From G963669295 sp963669295 (lineage in GTDB: Bacteria > Bacteroidota > Bacteroidia > Flavobacteriales_D > CALLUQ01): 64,000 bases of DNA. Within the stretch, counting starts at the first letter, position 1; the number at the start of each line of letters is the position of its first letter. The notes beneath the pieces were generated by a model. It was not told the origin of the DNA. It worked only from the letters and a program-made list of their open reading frames with translations, and ran no database searches. Below are positions 7,219 to 15,361 of this stretch, in pieces. The DNA lies in the NCBI GenBank assembly GCA_963669295.1, contig OY769938.1, forward strand, positions 4,402,001 to 4,466,000, in the 5' to 3' direction. Both the position numbers and the translations under genes were made by a program.

Positions 7219-9219
7219 ATGGGGAGAACGTTTCAACAGCATCGTTTATGGTTAATAGTATTGGCAGTATGGAGCATTAATTTACTCCCCTCAAAACCAA
7301 TTCATGCACAAAACATTTTATTAATTGATAGTTTACTTCAGCAACTTGAAGTAACTGATGGTGCACCTAAAGTTGAAGTCTTCTTGCGCCTTTCTGAAGA
7401 ATTGAGGTTTAATGATCCAGAAAGGGCCATGACATTTGCGAATTGGGCATTGCAATTAGCAAATTCTGTTGAAGATGAAGTAGGAATAGCAAATGCTTAC
7501 TTGAGCATTGCGCGCTTGTACAACAATAATGGAAACCATGCCAGTGCCATTGAATTTGCCATCAATGCATTGAACCGCTATGAGCGTTTGGCCGATTCTT
7601 CAGGAATAGGCAAGGCCATGTTATACATTGGCCATATATACTCCAACGAGAAAAAAGTCAACAAGTCAGAAGATCAATTCTATAAAGCACAACGCATTTT
7701 TGAAGCACAGGGAGACAATACTTCTTTGGCATATGTGTATACAGGCTTGGGCGATAACCAAATGCTGGAAGAAGATTATCCAGATGCATTGTATTATTAT
7801 TACAAAGCATTAAAAATGGCTCGAGAGGTAGAGAATCGTTATCTCATTTCATTATCGTCAATGAATATTGGTAATGTACATCGATTAGAAAAGAATTATT
7901 CTGATGCGTTAAAATACTACAATGATGCGATTGCCATTAAAATAAGTATTGGAGATAGACAAGGAGAGGCATTAACCTACTATCAAATGGCGGAGGTGTA
8001 TTTTGTGAACGAGGATTATGAAAATGCGATTTACTATTATGAAAAGTGCCTCAAGATTGGTTCATCCTTGAATACAGGTAATGAGAAAAAACTGGCGTAT
8101 GCTGGGCTTTCGCAAGCATATTCTGCCATCTATGATTTCGAAAAAGCATATCAATATCTTAATGGGTACATTGCTATTAAAGACAGTTTGATAGAGGAGA
8201 ATAGCAATAAGGAGTTAGCAGAAATGGAGGCGAGGTTCGAATCGGAGCAAAAACGAAAAGAAAACGAATTGTTAACAAAGGAAAATGAATTGCAAGACAT
8301 ACAAATTCGCAATAAGAACATTACATCCTATGCATTGTTCGGAGGACTGGTGTTAATGCTCATTTTGGCATTTGTAATATTACGAGCGTACCGGCACAAG
8401 CAACGAGCCAATGAGCTGTTGGGAAATCAAAAAATGCAAATCGAGCGAAAGAACAGAGACATTACCGACAGTATTATATATGCAAAGCAAATTCAGAGTT
8501 CAATTTTCCCAGGTGAAGGGTTTATCAAGCAATTGTTACCCAACTCATTCATTTACTTTAAGCCTCGAGATATTGTAAGTGGTGATTTTTATTTCTTAGA
8601 ACGCAGAGAAGGAAAAGTAATGTTTGCTGTGGTTGATTGTACTGGTCATGGTGTGCCAGGAGCATTAATTAGCATAGTTGGTTACAATCAACTCAATCAG
8701 GCGATTAATGAGAAAGGTCTTACCATACCTTCCATTATATTAAAACACATGAACATTGGAGTGTCGGAGGCGTTGCATCACGATTACGATGATGATGAGG
8801 AAATCAATGATGGGATGGATATAGGGCTTGGAGCAATCGATTTCAATTCGATGAAACTGGAATATGCGGGAGCACATCACTCATTGTTGCTGATCAGAAA
8901 TGGGGAGATTATGGAGTTTAAAGGAGCGCGCTTTCCAGTAGGAGGAAGCATTAGTTCTATCGCAGATAAAAAGTTCAAAAACCATGAAATTGAGCTCATA
9001 GAAGGAGATTTGTTGTACCTGTTTTCTGATGGATTTTCAGATCAATTTGGAGGACCAGATTTAAAGAAGTACAAATATTTGCGAATGAGGGAATTCATAC
9101 GATCAATTCATACGCATTCTATGGAGGAACAACACCAACTGCTGGAAAGAGAGTTCAACAATTGGATGGGGAATGAATCGCAAACGGATGATGTGTGTAT
9201 TATTGGTATTAGGGTTTGA
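7219..9219 (+). CDS. TPR sensor-like protein with PP2C/SpoIIE serine phosphatase domain
   Basis: A 666-residue membrane protein. An N-terminal signal segment (to about residue 30) is followed by about six tetratricopeptide repeats in the periplasm (about 35-330), a coiled coil, one transmembrane helix (about 370-391, YALFGGLVLMLILAFVIL), and a cytoplasmic SpoIIE/RsbU-type phosphatase (about 420-665). Catalytic-domain motifs include RDIVSGDFYF, FAVVDCTGHGVPGA and LLYLFSDGFSDQFGG, with the Asp and Gly residues that hold the Mn/Mg pair. This layout, frequent in Bacteroidota, probably passes an envelope signal to an anti-sigma-antagonist-like substrate, though no partner is encoded nearby. Confidence 0.9.
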   Translation: MGRTFQQHRLWLIVLAVWSINLLPSKPIHAQNILLIDSLLQQLEVTDGAPKVEVFLRLSEELRFNDPERAMTFANWALQLANSVEDEVGIANAYLSIARLYNNNGNHASAIEFAINALNRYERLADSSGIGKAMLYIGHIYSNEKKVNKSEDQFYKAQRIFEAQGDNTSLAYVYTGLGDNQMLEEDYPDALYYYYKALKMAREVENRYLISLSSMNIGNVHRLEKNYSDALKYYNDAIAIKISIGDRQGEALTYYQMAEVYFVNEDYENAIYYYEKCLKIGSSLNTGNEKKLAYAGLSQAYSAIYDFEKAYQYLNGYIAIKDSLIEENSNKELAEMEARFESEQKRKENELLTKENELQDIQIRNKNITSYALFGGLVLMLILAFVILRAYRHKQRANELLGNQKMQIERKNRDITDSIIYAKQIQSSIFPGEGFIKQLLPNSFIYFKPRDIVSGDFYFLERREGKVMFAVVDCTGHGVPGALISIVGYNQLNQAINEKGLTIPSIILKHMNIGVSEALHHDYDDDEEINDGMDIGLGAIDFNSMKLEYAGAHHSLLLIRNGEIMEFKGARFPVGGSISSIADKKFKNHEIELIEGDLLYLFSDGFSDQFGGPDLKKYKYLRMREFIRSIHTHSMEEQHQLLEREFNNWMGNESQTDDVCIIGIRV

Positions 9220-9266
9220 TAAGAATTCAAACACACAACAATACGTTTTATTCATTAAGTTTTTGA

Positions 9267-9274
9267 TAACTTTG
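9267..9274 (+). promoter_or_regulatory. -7 box (TAACTTTG) immediately before a start codon
   Basis: TAACTTTG is a perfect -7 match ending only five bases before the ATG at 9280. If used, the transcript would be leaderless or nearly so. No clear -33 TTG is visible at the normal distance. Confidence 0.4.
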
Positions 9275-9279
9275 CTGCC

Positions 9280-10563
9280 ATGTATCGCTGCTGCATCAAG
9301 TCTCTTTTTTTTGTTGCTTTTTTGTTTTCAATGTCATGTGTAAATGCACAAGACATTAAGGTGGTTGATAGTTTAAAAGTAGCACTTCAACAGGCTCCAT
9401 TAGATACATCCAGGATAAATATTCTCAACCAGCTATCGTCTTTATTTCAAAGCAAACAACCCGAAAAATCGTTGGTGTATGCGAATCAAGCGTTGCAACT
9501 ATCGCGAGAACTTGATGAAAAAATGCACATCGCAAAATCACTTAACTATACTGCTTTATCTTATTACTACATGGGCGATCTTAATAACGCTCAGAGGCAA
9601 TTGTTACTTACACTAAAAGAATATGAAACTATACAAGATAGCACAGGCATTGCTACTTCTTTAAACAATATTGGAGTTATTTTTTACGATCAAGGAGAGC
9701 TGGATGAAGCGTTGGAATACTACCTTAAGTCGTTAGAAATTAAACAAGTGATGGGAAGTGATACCGTTGGAATTGCAATGACACTTAATAACATTGGTAA
9801 TATTTATAAGGACCTGGAAGAATTTGATCAAGCACTTACTTATTACGAACAATCGCTAACGGTTAAAGAGGAAATAGGAGACGATTATGGGATGGCCATG
9901 ACATTGAACAATATTGGTCTTTTGCACAGCAATAAGGGGGAGTATGATGAGGCATTAAACTATTATAATCGCGCCATTGCCATAGAAACACTCATTGACG
10001 ATAAGCGAGGTTTAGCGATGACGATTAATAATGTTGGGCTTGTTTATGAATTTTGGAAGGAGTATGAAGAGGCATTGAACAAGTACCAGGAATCAATTGT
10101 AATTAAACGAGCAATTGGTGATCAGTACGGCTTGATTTTATCCTTGTTTAATGTGAGCAGTGTGTATAAGAAAAAGGAAGAGTATAAAGAAGCGGTGTTT
10201 TATGCACATCAGGCTTTAGAAACGGCAAAAGAAATTAACTCTAAATCTCAAATTCGGGATTGCTATCAACAGTTGGCAGAGTGTTATAAGGGAATGGGGG
10301 ACAGCACGAAAGCTACCGTGTTCGATCAACAATTTACTCAATTGCGCGACAGTATCCTCAATCAGGAAAATATAGCCAAAATTGAGGCAATGGAAGCAGA
10401 GTATGAAGCACAGTTAAGAGCGAGTAATTTGAAACAAATGCAGGCGCAGCAAATGTTGGAAGAGGAGCAATCGAGGAAGCGTTTTTGGTTGTGGTTGATG
10501 ATAGGGCTGGGCATTTTAGTTTTGGTGATAATTGTGCTACTGATTGTTATACGAATGCGTTAG
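9280..10563 (+). CDS. TPR-repeat membrane-anchored protein lacking an output domain
   Basis: A 427-residue protein with a signal peptide (cleavage near Ala-Gln at about 24), around seven or eight regular TPR units (about 40-350) with the repeated core GIAMTLNNIGNIYKDLEEFD, a short coiled coil, and a single C-terminal transmembrane helix (about 409-425) followed only by RMR. Most relatives with this periplasmic TPR array continue into a histidine kinase, LuxR domain or phosphatase; here nothing follows, so it may be a scaffold, a decoy or a partner of the phosphatase gene just upstream, which has the same N-terminal plan. No frameshift is visible behind the stop. Confidence 0.85.
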   Translation: MYRCCIKSLFFVAFLFSMSCVNAQDIKVVDSLKVALQQAPLDTSRINILNQLSSLFQSKQPEKSLVYANQALQLSRELDEKMHIAKSLNYTALSYYYMGDLNNAQRQLLLTLKEYETIQDSTGIATSLNNIGVIFYDQGELDEALEYYLKSLEIKQVMGSDTVGIAMTLNNIGNIYKDLEEFDQALTYYEQSLTVKEEIGDDYGMAMTLNNIGLLHSNKGEYDEALNYYNRAIAIETLIDDKRGLAMTINNVGLVYEFWKEYEEALNKYQESIVIKRAIGDQYGLILSLFNVSSVYKKKEEYKEAVFYAHQALETAKEINSKSQIRDCYQQLAECYKGMGDSTKATVFDQQFTQLRDSILNQENIAKIEAMEAEYEAQLRASNLKQMQAQQMLEEEQSRKRFWLWLMIGLGILVLVIIVLLIVIRMR

Positions 10564-10582
10564 CACCATCGATGAATTATGT

Positions 10583-10590
10583 TACTTTTG
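10583..10590 (+). promoter_or_regulatory. -7 box of the pyrD promoter (TACTTTTG)
   Basis: TACTTTTG fits TAnnTTTG and lies 20 bases before the pyrD start, predicting a leader of about 14 bases. Confidence 0.45.
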
Positions 10591-10610
10591 TACGCAAACT
10601 TTAATAGGGT

Positions 10611-11648
10611 ATGTATAAGTACATATTGAAACCGATTTTCTTTCTTTTTCAGCCAGAATCTATCCATCATTTTGTGTTTAAGTTATTGCGTTTTACGCTG
10701 GCTATTCCAGGAATGAAGCAGGCATTTAGAAGTATGTATGTGGTAGAATCTCCGCAACTGGAAAGGGAACTGTTTGGAATAAAGTTCCCTAATCCTGTAG
10801 GGCTGGCTGCAGGATTTGATAAGGATGCGTTGCTTCATGAGGAACTATCCTATGTAGGATTTGGTTTTGTAGAAATAGGCACATTAACCCCATTGCCACA
10901 AGCAGGCAACCCCCAACCTCGGTTGTTTAGGGTACCTAAAGATGAGGGGTTAATCAATAGAATGGGTTTTAATAATCAAGGAGTAGCCGCAGCTGTTGAG
11001 CGACTAAAAGACCGAAACCCCAGGTTAATAGTTGGAGGTAATATTGGAAAGAACAAAGTTACTCCGAACGAAGATGCTATTAGCGATTATGAAAAGTGCT
11101 TTCAAGCATTGCATCCTTATGTCGACTATTTTGTAGTAAATGTAAGTTCACCCAACACCCCCAACTTGCGTGAGTTGCAGGATAAAGAGCCACTAACTCG
11201 GTTATTAAACAGGCTGAAGGAATTGAATAAATCGCAATCATCTGAAAAGCCCATCTTATTAAAGATTGCACCAGATTTAACCAACAATCAATTGGATGAC
11301 ATAGTTGCCATTGTTCAAGACACTAAAATTGATGGACTTATTGCTACAAATACTACGATAAGCCGAGCAGGGTTGAAAACGGGGCAAACAACACTAGAAG
11401 AAATAGGCAATGGGGGACTTAGCGGTAAGCCACTTACAAGCCAGGCAACAGAAGTGATACGTTATCTTCATCAGCAATCAAATGGATCGTTTCCTATTAT
11501 TGGAGTGGGAGGGATTCATTCTGCGCAAGATGCATTGGATAAATTGGAGGCGGGAGCCAGCCTGGTACAGGTGTATACAGGCTTTATTTACGAAGGTCCT
11601 GTACTCATTAAGAGGATCAATCAACAAATTTTAAAGACATCGGCATGA
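10611..11648 (+). CDS. pyrD: Dihydroorotate dehydrogenase (quinone), class 2
   Basis: A 345-residue flavoenzyme that oxidises dihydroorotate to orotate in pyrimidine synthesis and passes electrons to membrane quinone. Class 2 features: an N-terminal amphipathic/hydrophobic extension (residues 1-45, ILKPIFFLFQPESIHHFVF) for membrane contact, the FPNPVGLAAGFDKD motif, the catalytic-serine segment NVSSPNTPNLRELQ near residue 177, the KIAPDL strand, GLIATNTTISR, GGLSGKPL and the FMN-phosphate loop IIGVGGIHSAQDALDKLEAGA. Its last bases overlap the next gene in an ATGA junction, so the two are translated together. Confidence 0.96.
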   Translation: MYKYILKPIFFLFQPESIHHFVFKLLRFTLAIPGMKQAFRSMYVVESPQLERELFGIKFPNPVGLAAGFDKDALLHEELSYVGFGFVEIGTLTPLPQAGNPQPRLFRVPKDEGLINRMGFNNQGVAAAVERLKDRNPRLIVGGNIGKNKVTPNEDAISDYEKCFQALHPYVDYFVVNVSSPNTPNLRELQDKEPLTRLLNRLKELNKSQSSEKPILLKIAPDLTNNQLDDIVAIVQDTKIDGLIATNTTISRAGLKTGQTTLEEIGNGGLSGKPLTSQATEVIRYLHQQSNGSFPIIGVGGIHSAQDALDKLEAGASLVQVYTGFIYEGPVLIKRINQQILKTSA

Positions 11649-12496
11649 AATTGATTGAATGTCCAAGAGATGCCATGCAAGGGTTGCATGATTTCATCCC
11701 AACTGAAAAGAAGGCTAATTATATAAACACGTTATTAAAGGTAGGATTTGATACCATCGACTTTGGAAGTTTTGTATCGCCTAAAGCGATTCCTCAATTG
11801 CGAGATACCGCTTCGGTATTATCGAAGCTGGAATTGGATAACACAAATTCAAAGTTACTGGCAATCATCGCAAATAAGCGGGGAGCAAGTGATGCTTGCG
11901 AGTTTGATGAAATTCAATACCTCGGCTTTCCTTTTTCTATTTCAGAAACATTTCAACAAAGAAACACCAATGCAAGCATTGAGGAATCATTGAGTAGAGT
12001 AGAGGAAATTCAACAATTGTGCCTAACACACAACAAAGAGCTGGTGATCTATATTTCTATGGCTTTTGGCAATCCTTATGGCGATGATTGGAATAGTGAA
12101 ATAGCCATTAACTGGACGCAGAAATTGCATAAAGAGCTGGGTATAAATATTATTGCTTTAGCCGATACTATCGGTGTATCGAACCCTGAAAACATTACCT
12201 ATATGTTTTCGAATTTAATTGCTGAGTTGCCTCAGGTGGAGTTTGGAGCACATTTACATACTACACCTGATAGCTGGGAAGAAAAGGTAGCTGCAGCCTG
12301 GGAGAGTGGCTGTAGAAGATTTGATGCAGCAATAAAAGGGTATGGAGGTTGTCCTATGGCGGATGACGATTTAGTGGGCAATATGGCTACAGAAAATGTC
12401 ATTTCCTTTCTTAAACATCGTGCAATTGATTCAGGAATAAACCTCGACCAATTTAATGCTTCAATGCTCGAAGCAACCCAGGTATTTCCCCTATAA
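11645..12496 (+). CDS. Hydroxymethylglutaryl-CoA lyase family protein
   Basis: A 283-residue TIM-barrel protein of the HMGL/DRE-metallolyase family. HMG-CoA lyase cleaves HMG-CoA to acetyl-CoA and acetoacetate in leucine and ketone metabolism. Visible motifs: the DFGSFVSPKAIPQL strand, FSISETFQQRN, the metal-binding His pair in FGAHLHTTPDSW, and the signature loop KGYGGCPMADDDLVGNMATEN with the presumed catalytic Cys. The N-terminal PRDAMQG replaces the usual PRDGxQ, which is unusual but seen in Bacteroidota members. The ATG overlaps the pyrD stop. Specific substrate remains uncertain. Confidence 0.85.
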   Translation: MKLIECPRDAMQGLHDFIPTEKKANYINTLLKVGFDTIDFGSFVSPKAIPQLRDTASVLSKLELDNTNSKLLAIIANKRGASDACEFDEIQYLGFPFSISETFQQRNTNASIEESLSRVEEIQQLCLTHNKELVIYISMAFGNPYGDDWNSEIAINWTQKLHKELGINIIALADTIGVSNPENITYMFSNLIAELPQVEFGAHLHTTPDSWEEKVAAAWESGCRRFDAAIKGYGGCPMADDDLVGNMATENVISFLKHRAIDSGINLDQFNASMLEATQVFPL

Positions 12497-12543
12497 AGAG
12501 AGAAAACACTCATTATTCAGGCTATACATTGAATTCAGGCTAA

Positions 12544-12598
12544 CATTGCTGTAACCATACTAGCAATGCATAAAAAACCGTTTTACTATATAGTAAAA
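12544..12598. repeat. Inverted repeats behind the pyrD-HMGL operon
   Basis: Two inverted repeats lie in the 205-base gap: CATTGCT/AGCAATG (12544-12550 and 12562-12568) and a perfect 18-base palindrome TTTTACTATATAGTAAAA at 12581-12598. Neither has a T tract, so these may be operator-like sites for the next gene rather than terminators. Confidence 0.5.
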
Positions 12599-12701
12599 GG
12601 TGAATTGTCTCAAAAAAGAAACATTTGTCCTTAATTATATAATGGTGTAAGATTATATTGCATTATGTATTGATTTTTTAACCACAAAAACTATAAACAA
12701 C

Positions 12702-13160
12702 ATGACTAAAGAAGAAAGAAAACAACGGAGACAGGAAAGAAGAAGGTTACGCAGAGAAAGAAGGCAGCAAAACAGAGGAAACCTTAAGTTGTTAAAGAAT
12801 GCAGGTGCAAACTTACCTTCTTTGCCCGATGATGCCACCATTGAAGAATATGTAGCTAAGTACAATGAGTTCTGGCCTACTGTACGTGCTGGGTTATTAC
12901 TATCCAAAAAACTTACCGGTAAGAAAATGGATGAAAAAATTCAGCAGGTAGTTGATGAAGGGGATAAACTAGCCAACGATCCGAATTTGGCAGAAAATAT
13001 TCAAAACCTGGTTGATAAACTTCGCGATACCTGGAGTTCGGTGAAAAATGTTTTGATCATTATCATGAACTTTACAGGCGATGGTGTTGATGAGATTATT
13101 GAAAAAATAATTGATTTTGTTGATGGCATCATGGGAGATGATGGTGAGGATGACGAATAA
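12702..13160 (+). CDS. Small protein with basic N-terminus and acidic C-terminus, unknown function
   Basis: A 152-residue protein with a striking charge split. Residues 1-27 are nearly all Lys, Arg, Glu and Gln (KEERKQRRQERRRLRRERR), whereas the last 15 are almost all Asp, Glu and Gly (GIMGDDGEDDE). The middle (about 40-135) is predicted helical with amphipathic heptads. No signal peptide or convincing membrane helix is seen. The basic part could bind nucleic acid or acidic lipid; no family is recognised. A terminator follows 20 bases behind the stop. Confidence 0.75.
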   Translation: MTKEERKQRRQERRRLRRERRQQNRGNLKLLKNAGANLPSLPDDATIEEYVAKYNEFWPTVRAGLLLSKKLTGKKMDEKIQQVVDEGDKLANDPNLAENIQNLVDKLRDTWSSVKNVLIIIMNFTGDGVDEIIEKIIDFVDGIMGDDGEDDE

Positions 13161-13182
13161 ACAATATAGGAAATGACTTTAT

Positions 13183-13213
13183 ACCCCTCAATAGAATAAT
13201 TGAGGGGTTTTTT
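13183..13213 (+). terminator. Rho-independent terminator
   Basis: A 10-bp stem (ACCCCTCAAT, 13183-13192, with ATTGAGGGGT, 13199-13208) and a six-base loop are followed by a T run, just behind the 12702-13160 gene. Confidence 0.92.
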
Positions 13214-13573
13214 ATTATGAAATTTCTTTTTTGATGGAAGATTGAGTGCCTAAAAAAACACCTGACTTGCCGAAAACCTTACCAGTAGTTGAGGATTCAT
13301 TATCTTAGTTGTCGCAATTATCTCCGTGTTTTTACCTAGGTAGTTTTACCTAAAATGGGCTTTTTTGAGGTTTTTGCGGTACTTTTATTTTGTTTTTCGA
13401 AGAAAGATGATTAATTTTAGTTGTCACAAATTAGGAAGGCGAAATTTTATGAGAAAATTTCAAAGATTTCCCTCCCAAATAGCCCACCTAATTCAATAGA
13501 GACGCAACAGTAAAGCCAGAGACGTGAGACACCTCTGGCTTTTTTTATTTCCGAAGGAGTTGTACTTTGTGAT
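13214..13573. other. Intergenic region with a 16-codon ORF and a second terminator
   Basis: The region contains a directly repeated TTTTACCTA (near 13330 and 13345), a very short ORF at 13449-13499 (MRKFQRFPSQIAHLIQ) and the terminator hairpin at 13514-13547. A short transcript ending at that hairpin is plausible, but no known RNA family is recognised. Confidence 0.4.
13514..13547 (+). terminator. Rho-independent terminator upstream of the DUF2071 gene
   Basis: AGCCAGAG (13514-13521) pairs with CTCTGGCT (13533-13540), followed by TTTTTT. It lies about 27 bases ahead of the next start codon, so it must end an upstream small transcript or act as an attenuator. Confidence 0.8.
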
Positions 13574-14326
13574 ATGACCAGCGTTGAAGAACAAAAAACA
13601 GGAACATTTCTATCTGCTAATTGGAGTGATTTAATCATGATTAATTATGAAGTGACTCCTGAGCTACTGACTGATTACTTGCCTGTTGGAACAGAGTTGG
13701 ACTATTTTGATAATACTACCTACCTAAGCCTGGTAGGTTTTTTATTCAAAAACACCAGGGTACTCGGAATGAAAGTTCCTTACCATCAACATTTTGAAGA
13801 AGTTAATTTGCGTTTTTATGTAAAAAGGAGGGTAGGAAAAGAATGGCGTAGAGGAGTTGTTTTTATTAAGGAAATTGTACCAAAACGCATGATTGCTGCA
13901 GTGGCCAATACTATATACAAAGAGCATTATGTGTGCTTGCCTATGCGACACAATATTGAAGCTAATGGGCAGCGTAAGGTTCAATATGAATGGAAGGCAG
14001 GGGAACAATGGAATAGCTTTAAAGTGATTGCTGATCTTAATTCGCAGCCAATGGTGGAAGGGTCGGAAGCCGAGTTTATTGCAGAACATTATTGGGGATA
14101 TACTCAGGTGAACAGTCGAAAAACAAGTGAATATCAGGTGGAACACCCACGATGGGATATTCATCCAGTAAAAGAATACTCTATCAATTGTAACTTTGAC
14201 GTTCTTTATGGTGAGGCAATTGCTGAAGCAATGAGTCAACAACCAAAATCTGCCATGTTAGCGCAAGGGTCTGATATTATCGTGCGGAAAGGAACTTATA
14301 TTAAGGAGAATTTTAACGATTCTTAA
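13574..14326 (+). CDS. DUF2071 (YqjF-like) family protein
   Basis: A 250-residue soluble protein matching the DUF2071/YqjF family, related in fold to acetoacetate decarboxylase. Recognisable features are the opening FLSANWSDLIMINYEVTPELLTDYLPVGTELD, the strand YLSLVGFLFKNTRVLG, EEVNLRFYVKR and GVVFIKEIVPKRMIAAVANTIY, all in the normal order and spacing, and the late AEHYWGYTQ segment. The biochemical role of the family is not established. The ATG follows a GTACTTTG box by four bases, so its transcript may be almost leaderless. It is flanked by terminators on both sides and stands as a single-gene unit. Confidence 0.88.
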   Translation: MTSVEEQKTGTFLSANWSDLIMINYEVTPELLTDYLPVGTELDYFDNTTYLSLVGFLFKNTRVLGMKVPYHQHFEEVNLRFYVKRRVGKEWRRGVVFIKEIVPKRMIAAVANTIYKEHYVCLPMRHNIEANGQRKVQYEWKAGEQWNSFKVIADLNSQPMVEGSEAEFIAEHYWGYTQVNSRKTSEYQVEHPRWDIHPVKEYSINCNFDVLYGEAIAEAMSQQPKSAMLAQGSDIIVRKGTYIKENFNDS

Positions 14327-14384
14327 CAAGCTTTAACTTTCTATTAACAGTTTGTTTGTACAGTTACCATTATACTTGTAATGT

Positions 14385-14486
14385 GATTAGTGTAAGCAGG
14401 GCAGCAACTTGCTTCAAAATTAGACTAAGTTCATAGTAAGTTTTTCATGGTAAACGAACTTTTTAAGTGCTGTCCTGCTTTTTTCA
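14385..14486 (+). ncRNA. Candidate structured small RNA, 6S-like
   Basis: A long imperfect hairpin: an outer stem of about 16 bp (14394-14410 with 14465-14480, one bulge and one G-U), an asymmetric internal loop (16 and 3 bases), an inner stem AAGTTC/GAACTT (14427-14432 with 14456-14461) and an apical region, ending in a T tract. The length of about 100 bases and the stem-bubble-stem plan resemble 6S RNA, including the short form known from Flavobacteria. A weak promoter (TATACTTG at 14371-14378) precedes it. A simple long terminator is the alternative. Confidence 0.45.
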
Positions 14487-14716
14487 TGCCTCAATTTTTA
14501 TCCACCCTATTTTTCAGAAGATAATATTGATAACTACCCCATGATTTTTCATGTATCTTATAAGTTATTAATCTAATTGTTCTATTGCGGATAATATAGC
14601 TATGAGACTATGTAGCATAAAAAAATTCAAACCCAAAGGCAACCTTTGTAACAACGTCACGTCTTGGAGTTGTTGTAAATGCAAAGCATAGCAAGATTAT
14701 TGTATAGAATAAAGCA

Positions 14717-14785
14717 ATGAGCAATAACAAACTATATCAGGATATGAGTTCGAAGCAATTCGAAATTCGGGCCGGAAAAAATTGA
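14717..14785 (+). CDS. Possible 22-residue small protein
   Basis: ATG to TGA encoding MSNNKLYQDMSSKQFEIRAG and two more residues, followed 25 bases later by a strong terminator. There is no homologue to point to; the terminator placement is the only support for a transcript ending here. Confidence 0.25.
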   Translation: MSNNKLYQDMSSKQFEIRAGKN

Positions 14786-14810
14786 GGTTTTAAGTACTTA
14801 CCTCTAAGTA

Positions 14811-14842
14811 AAGCCCGAACTCAAATAAGTTCGGGCTTTTTT
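14811..14842 (+). terminator. Rho-independent terminator
   Basis: AAGCCCGAAC (14811-14820) pairs with GTTCGGGCTT (14829-14838) around a short loop and is followed by T residues. It marks the end of a small transcript with no annotated gene of normal size. Confidence 0.9.
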
Positions 14843-14861
14843 AATAACGAAAACAAGTAAG

Positions 14862-14969
14862 ATGTTAAAATACAATTTGAACATACAGGTAAGAAAAATG
14901 CAAGAGTGCCCAATGGGTGATGCATTTTTTAAGAGGGCTTGGTATTGGAGATGGTATATTGAATGGTAA
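14862..14969 (+). CDS. Possible 35-residue small protein
   Basis: An ATG at 14862, preceded by AAGTAAG, opens 35 codons rich in basic and aromatic residues, ending FFKRAWYWRWYIEW. It lies between two terminators with only 21 bases to the second one. The Trp-rich end could bind a membrane, but no family is recognised and coding status is unproven. Confidence 0.3.
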   Translation: MLKYNLNIQVRKMQECPMGDAFFKRAWYWRWYIEW

Positions 14970-14990
14970 AACAAACAATAATGTAATGCT

Positions 14991-15020
14991 ACCCGGCCCT
15001 TTGAAAGGCCGGGTTTTTTT
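14991..15020 (+). terminator. Rho-independent terminator
   Basis: ACCCGGCC (14991-14998) and GGCCGGGT (15007-15014) form a GC-rich stem followed by seven T residues. Confidence 0.92.
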
Positions 15021-15163
15021 ATGCCTTTAACAGCAAAAATTAACCAATGAAGACAATTGAAAAGCACCTGGATATAAGAGGAATGTGTTAAGATAAACAG
15101 TAGCACTTCCTCTACAACTATGTTAGTGAAGCGAATGGCTTCAATAAATGAAGAAAGGAGGAG

Positions 15164-15274
15164 ATGATGCACATTTTAGAATTTTTATTGATTGTTTTTG
15201 GAACAGTGAGGTTGATTACCGTCATCATCAGTGTTTTGAAAGCTAAAAGAGAAATGGAAGAAGAATTGAATTAA
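15164..15274 (+). CDS. 36-residue single-span membrane peptide
   Basis: MMHILEFLLIVFGTVRLITV opens a 36-residue peptide with one hydrophobic span (about 4-25) and a highly charged tail (LKAKREMEEELN). A strong Shine-Dalgarno-like AAAGGAGGAG sits directly before the double ATG, unusual for Bacteroidota, where such sites are rare. A 15-codon ORF (15120-15167, MLVKRMASINEERRR) overlaps its start in an ATGA-type junction and might couple translation. The form is like small toxic or regulatory membrane peptides, but nothing here proves that. Confidence 0.5.
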   Translation: MMHILEFLLIVFGTVRLITVIISVLKAKREMEEELN

Positions 15275-15283
15275 TAACAAAAA

Positions 15284-15317
15284 GGAGGGAGGTGTAACGA
15301 TTAAGGATGCACCTCCC
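15284..15317. repeat. GC-rich inverted repeat (hairpin)
   Basis: GGGAGGTG and CACCTCCC pair around a loop of about 15 bases, directly behind the small membrane-peptide gene. No T tract follows. The right arm with its flank (GCACCTCCCCTGCAACT) resembles a segment upstream of the peptide gene (GCACTTCCTCTACAACT, near 15103). Confidence 0.55.
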
Positions 15318-15361
15318 CTGCAACTTCTACAGTATATATTACTGGTTAACATAAAAGAAAG

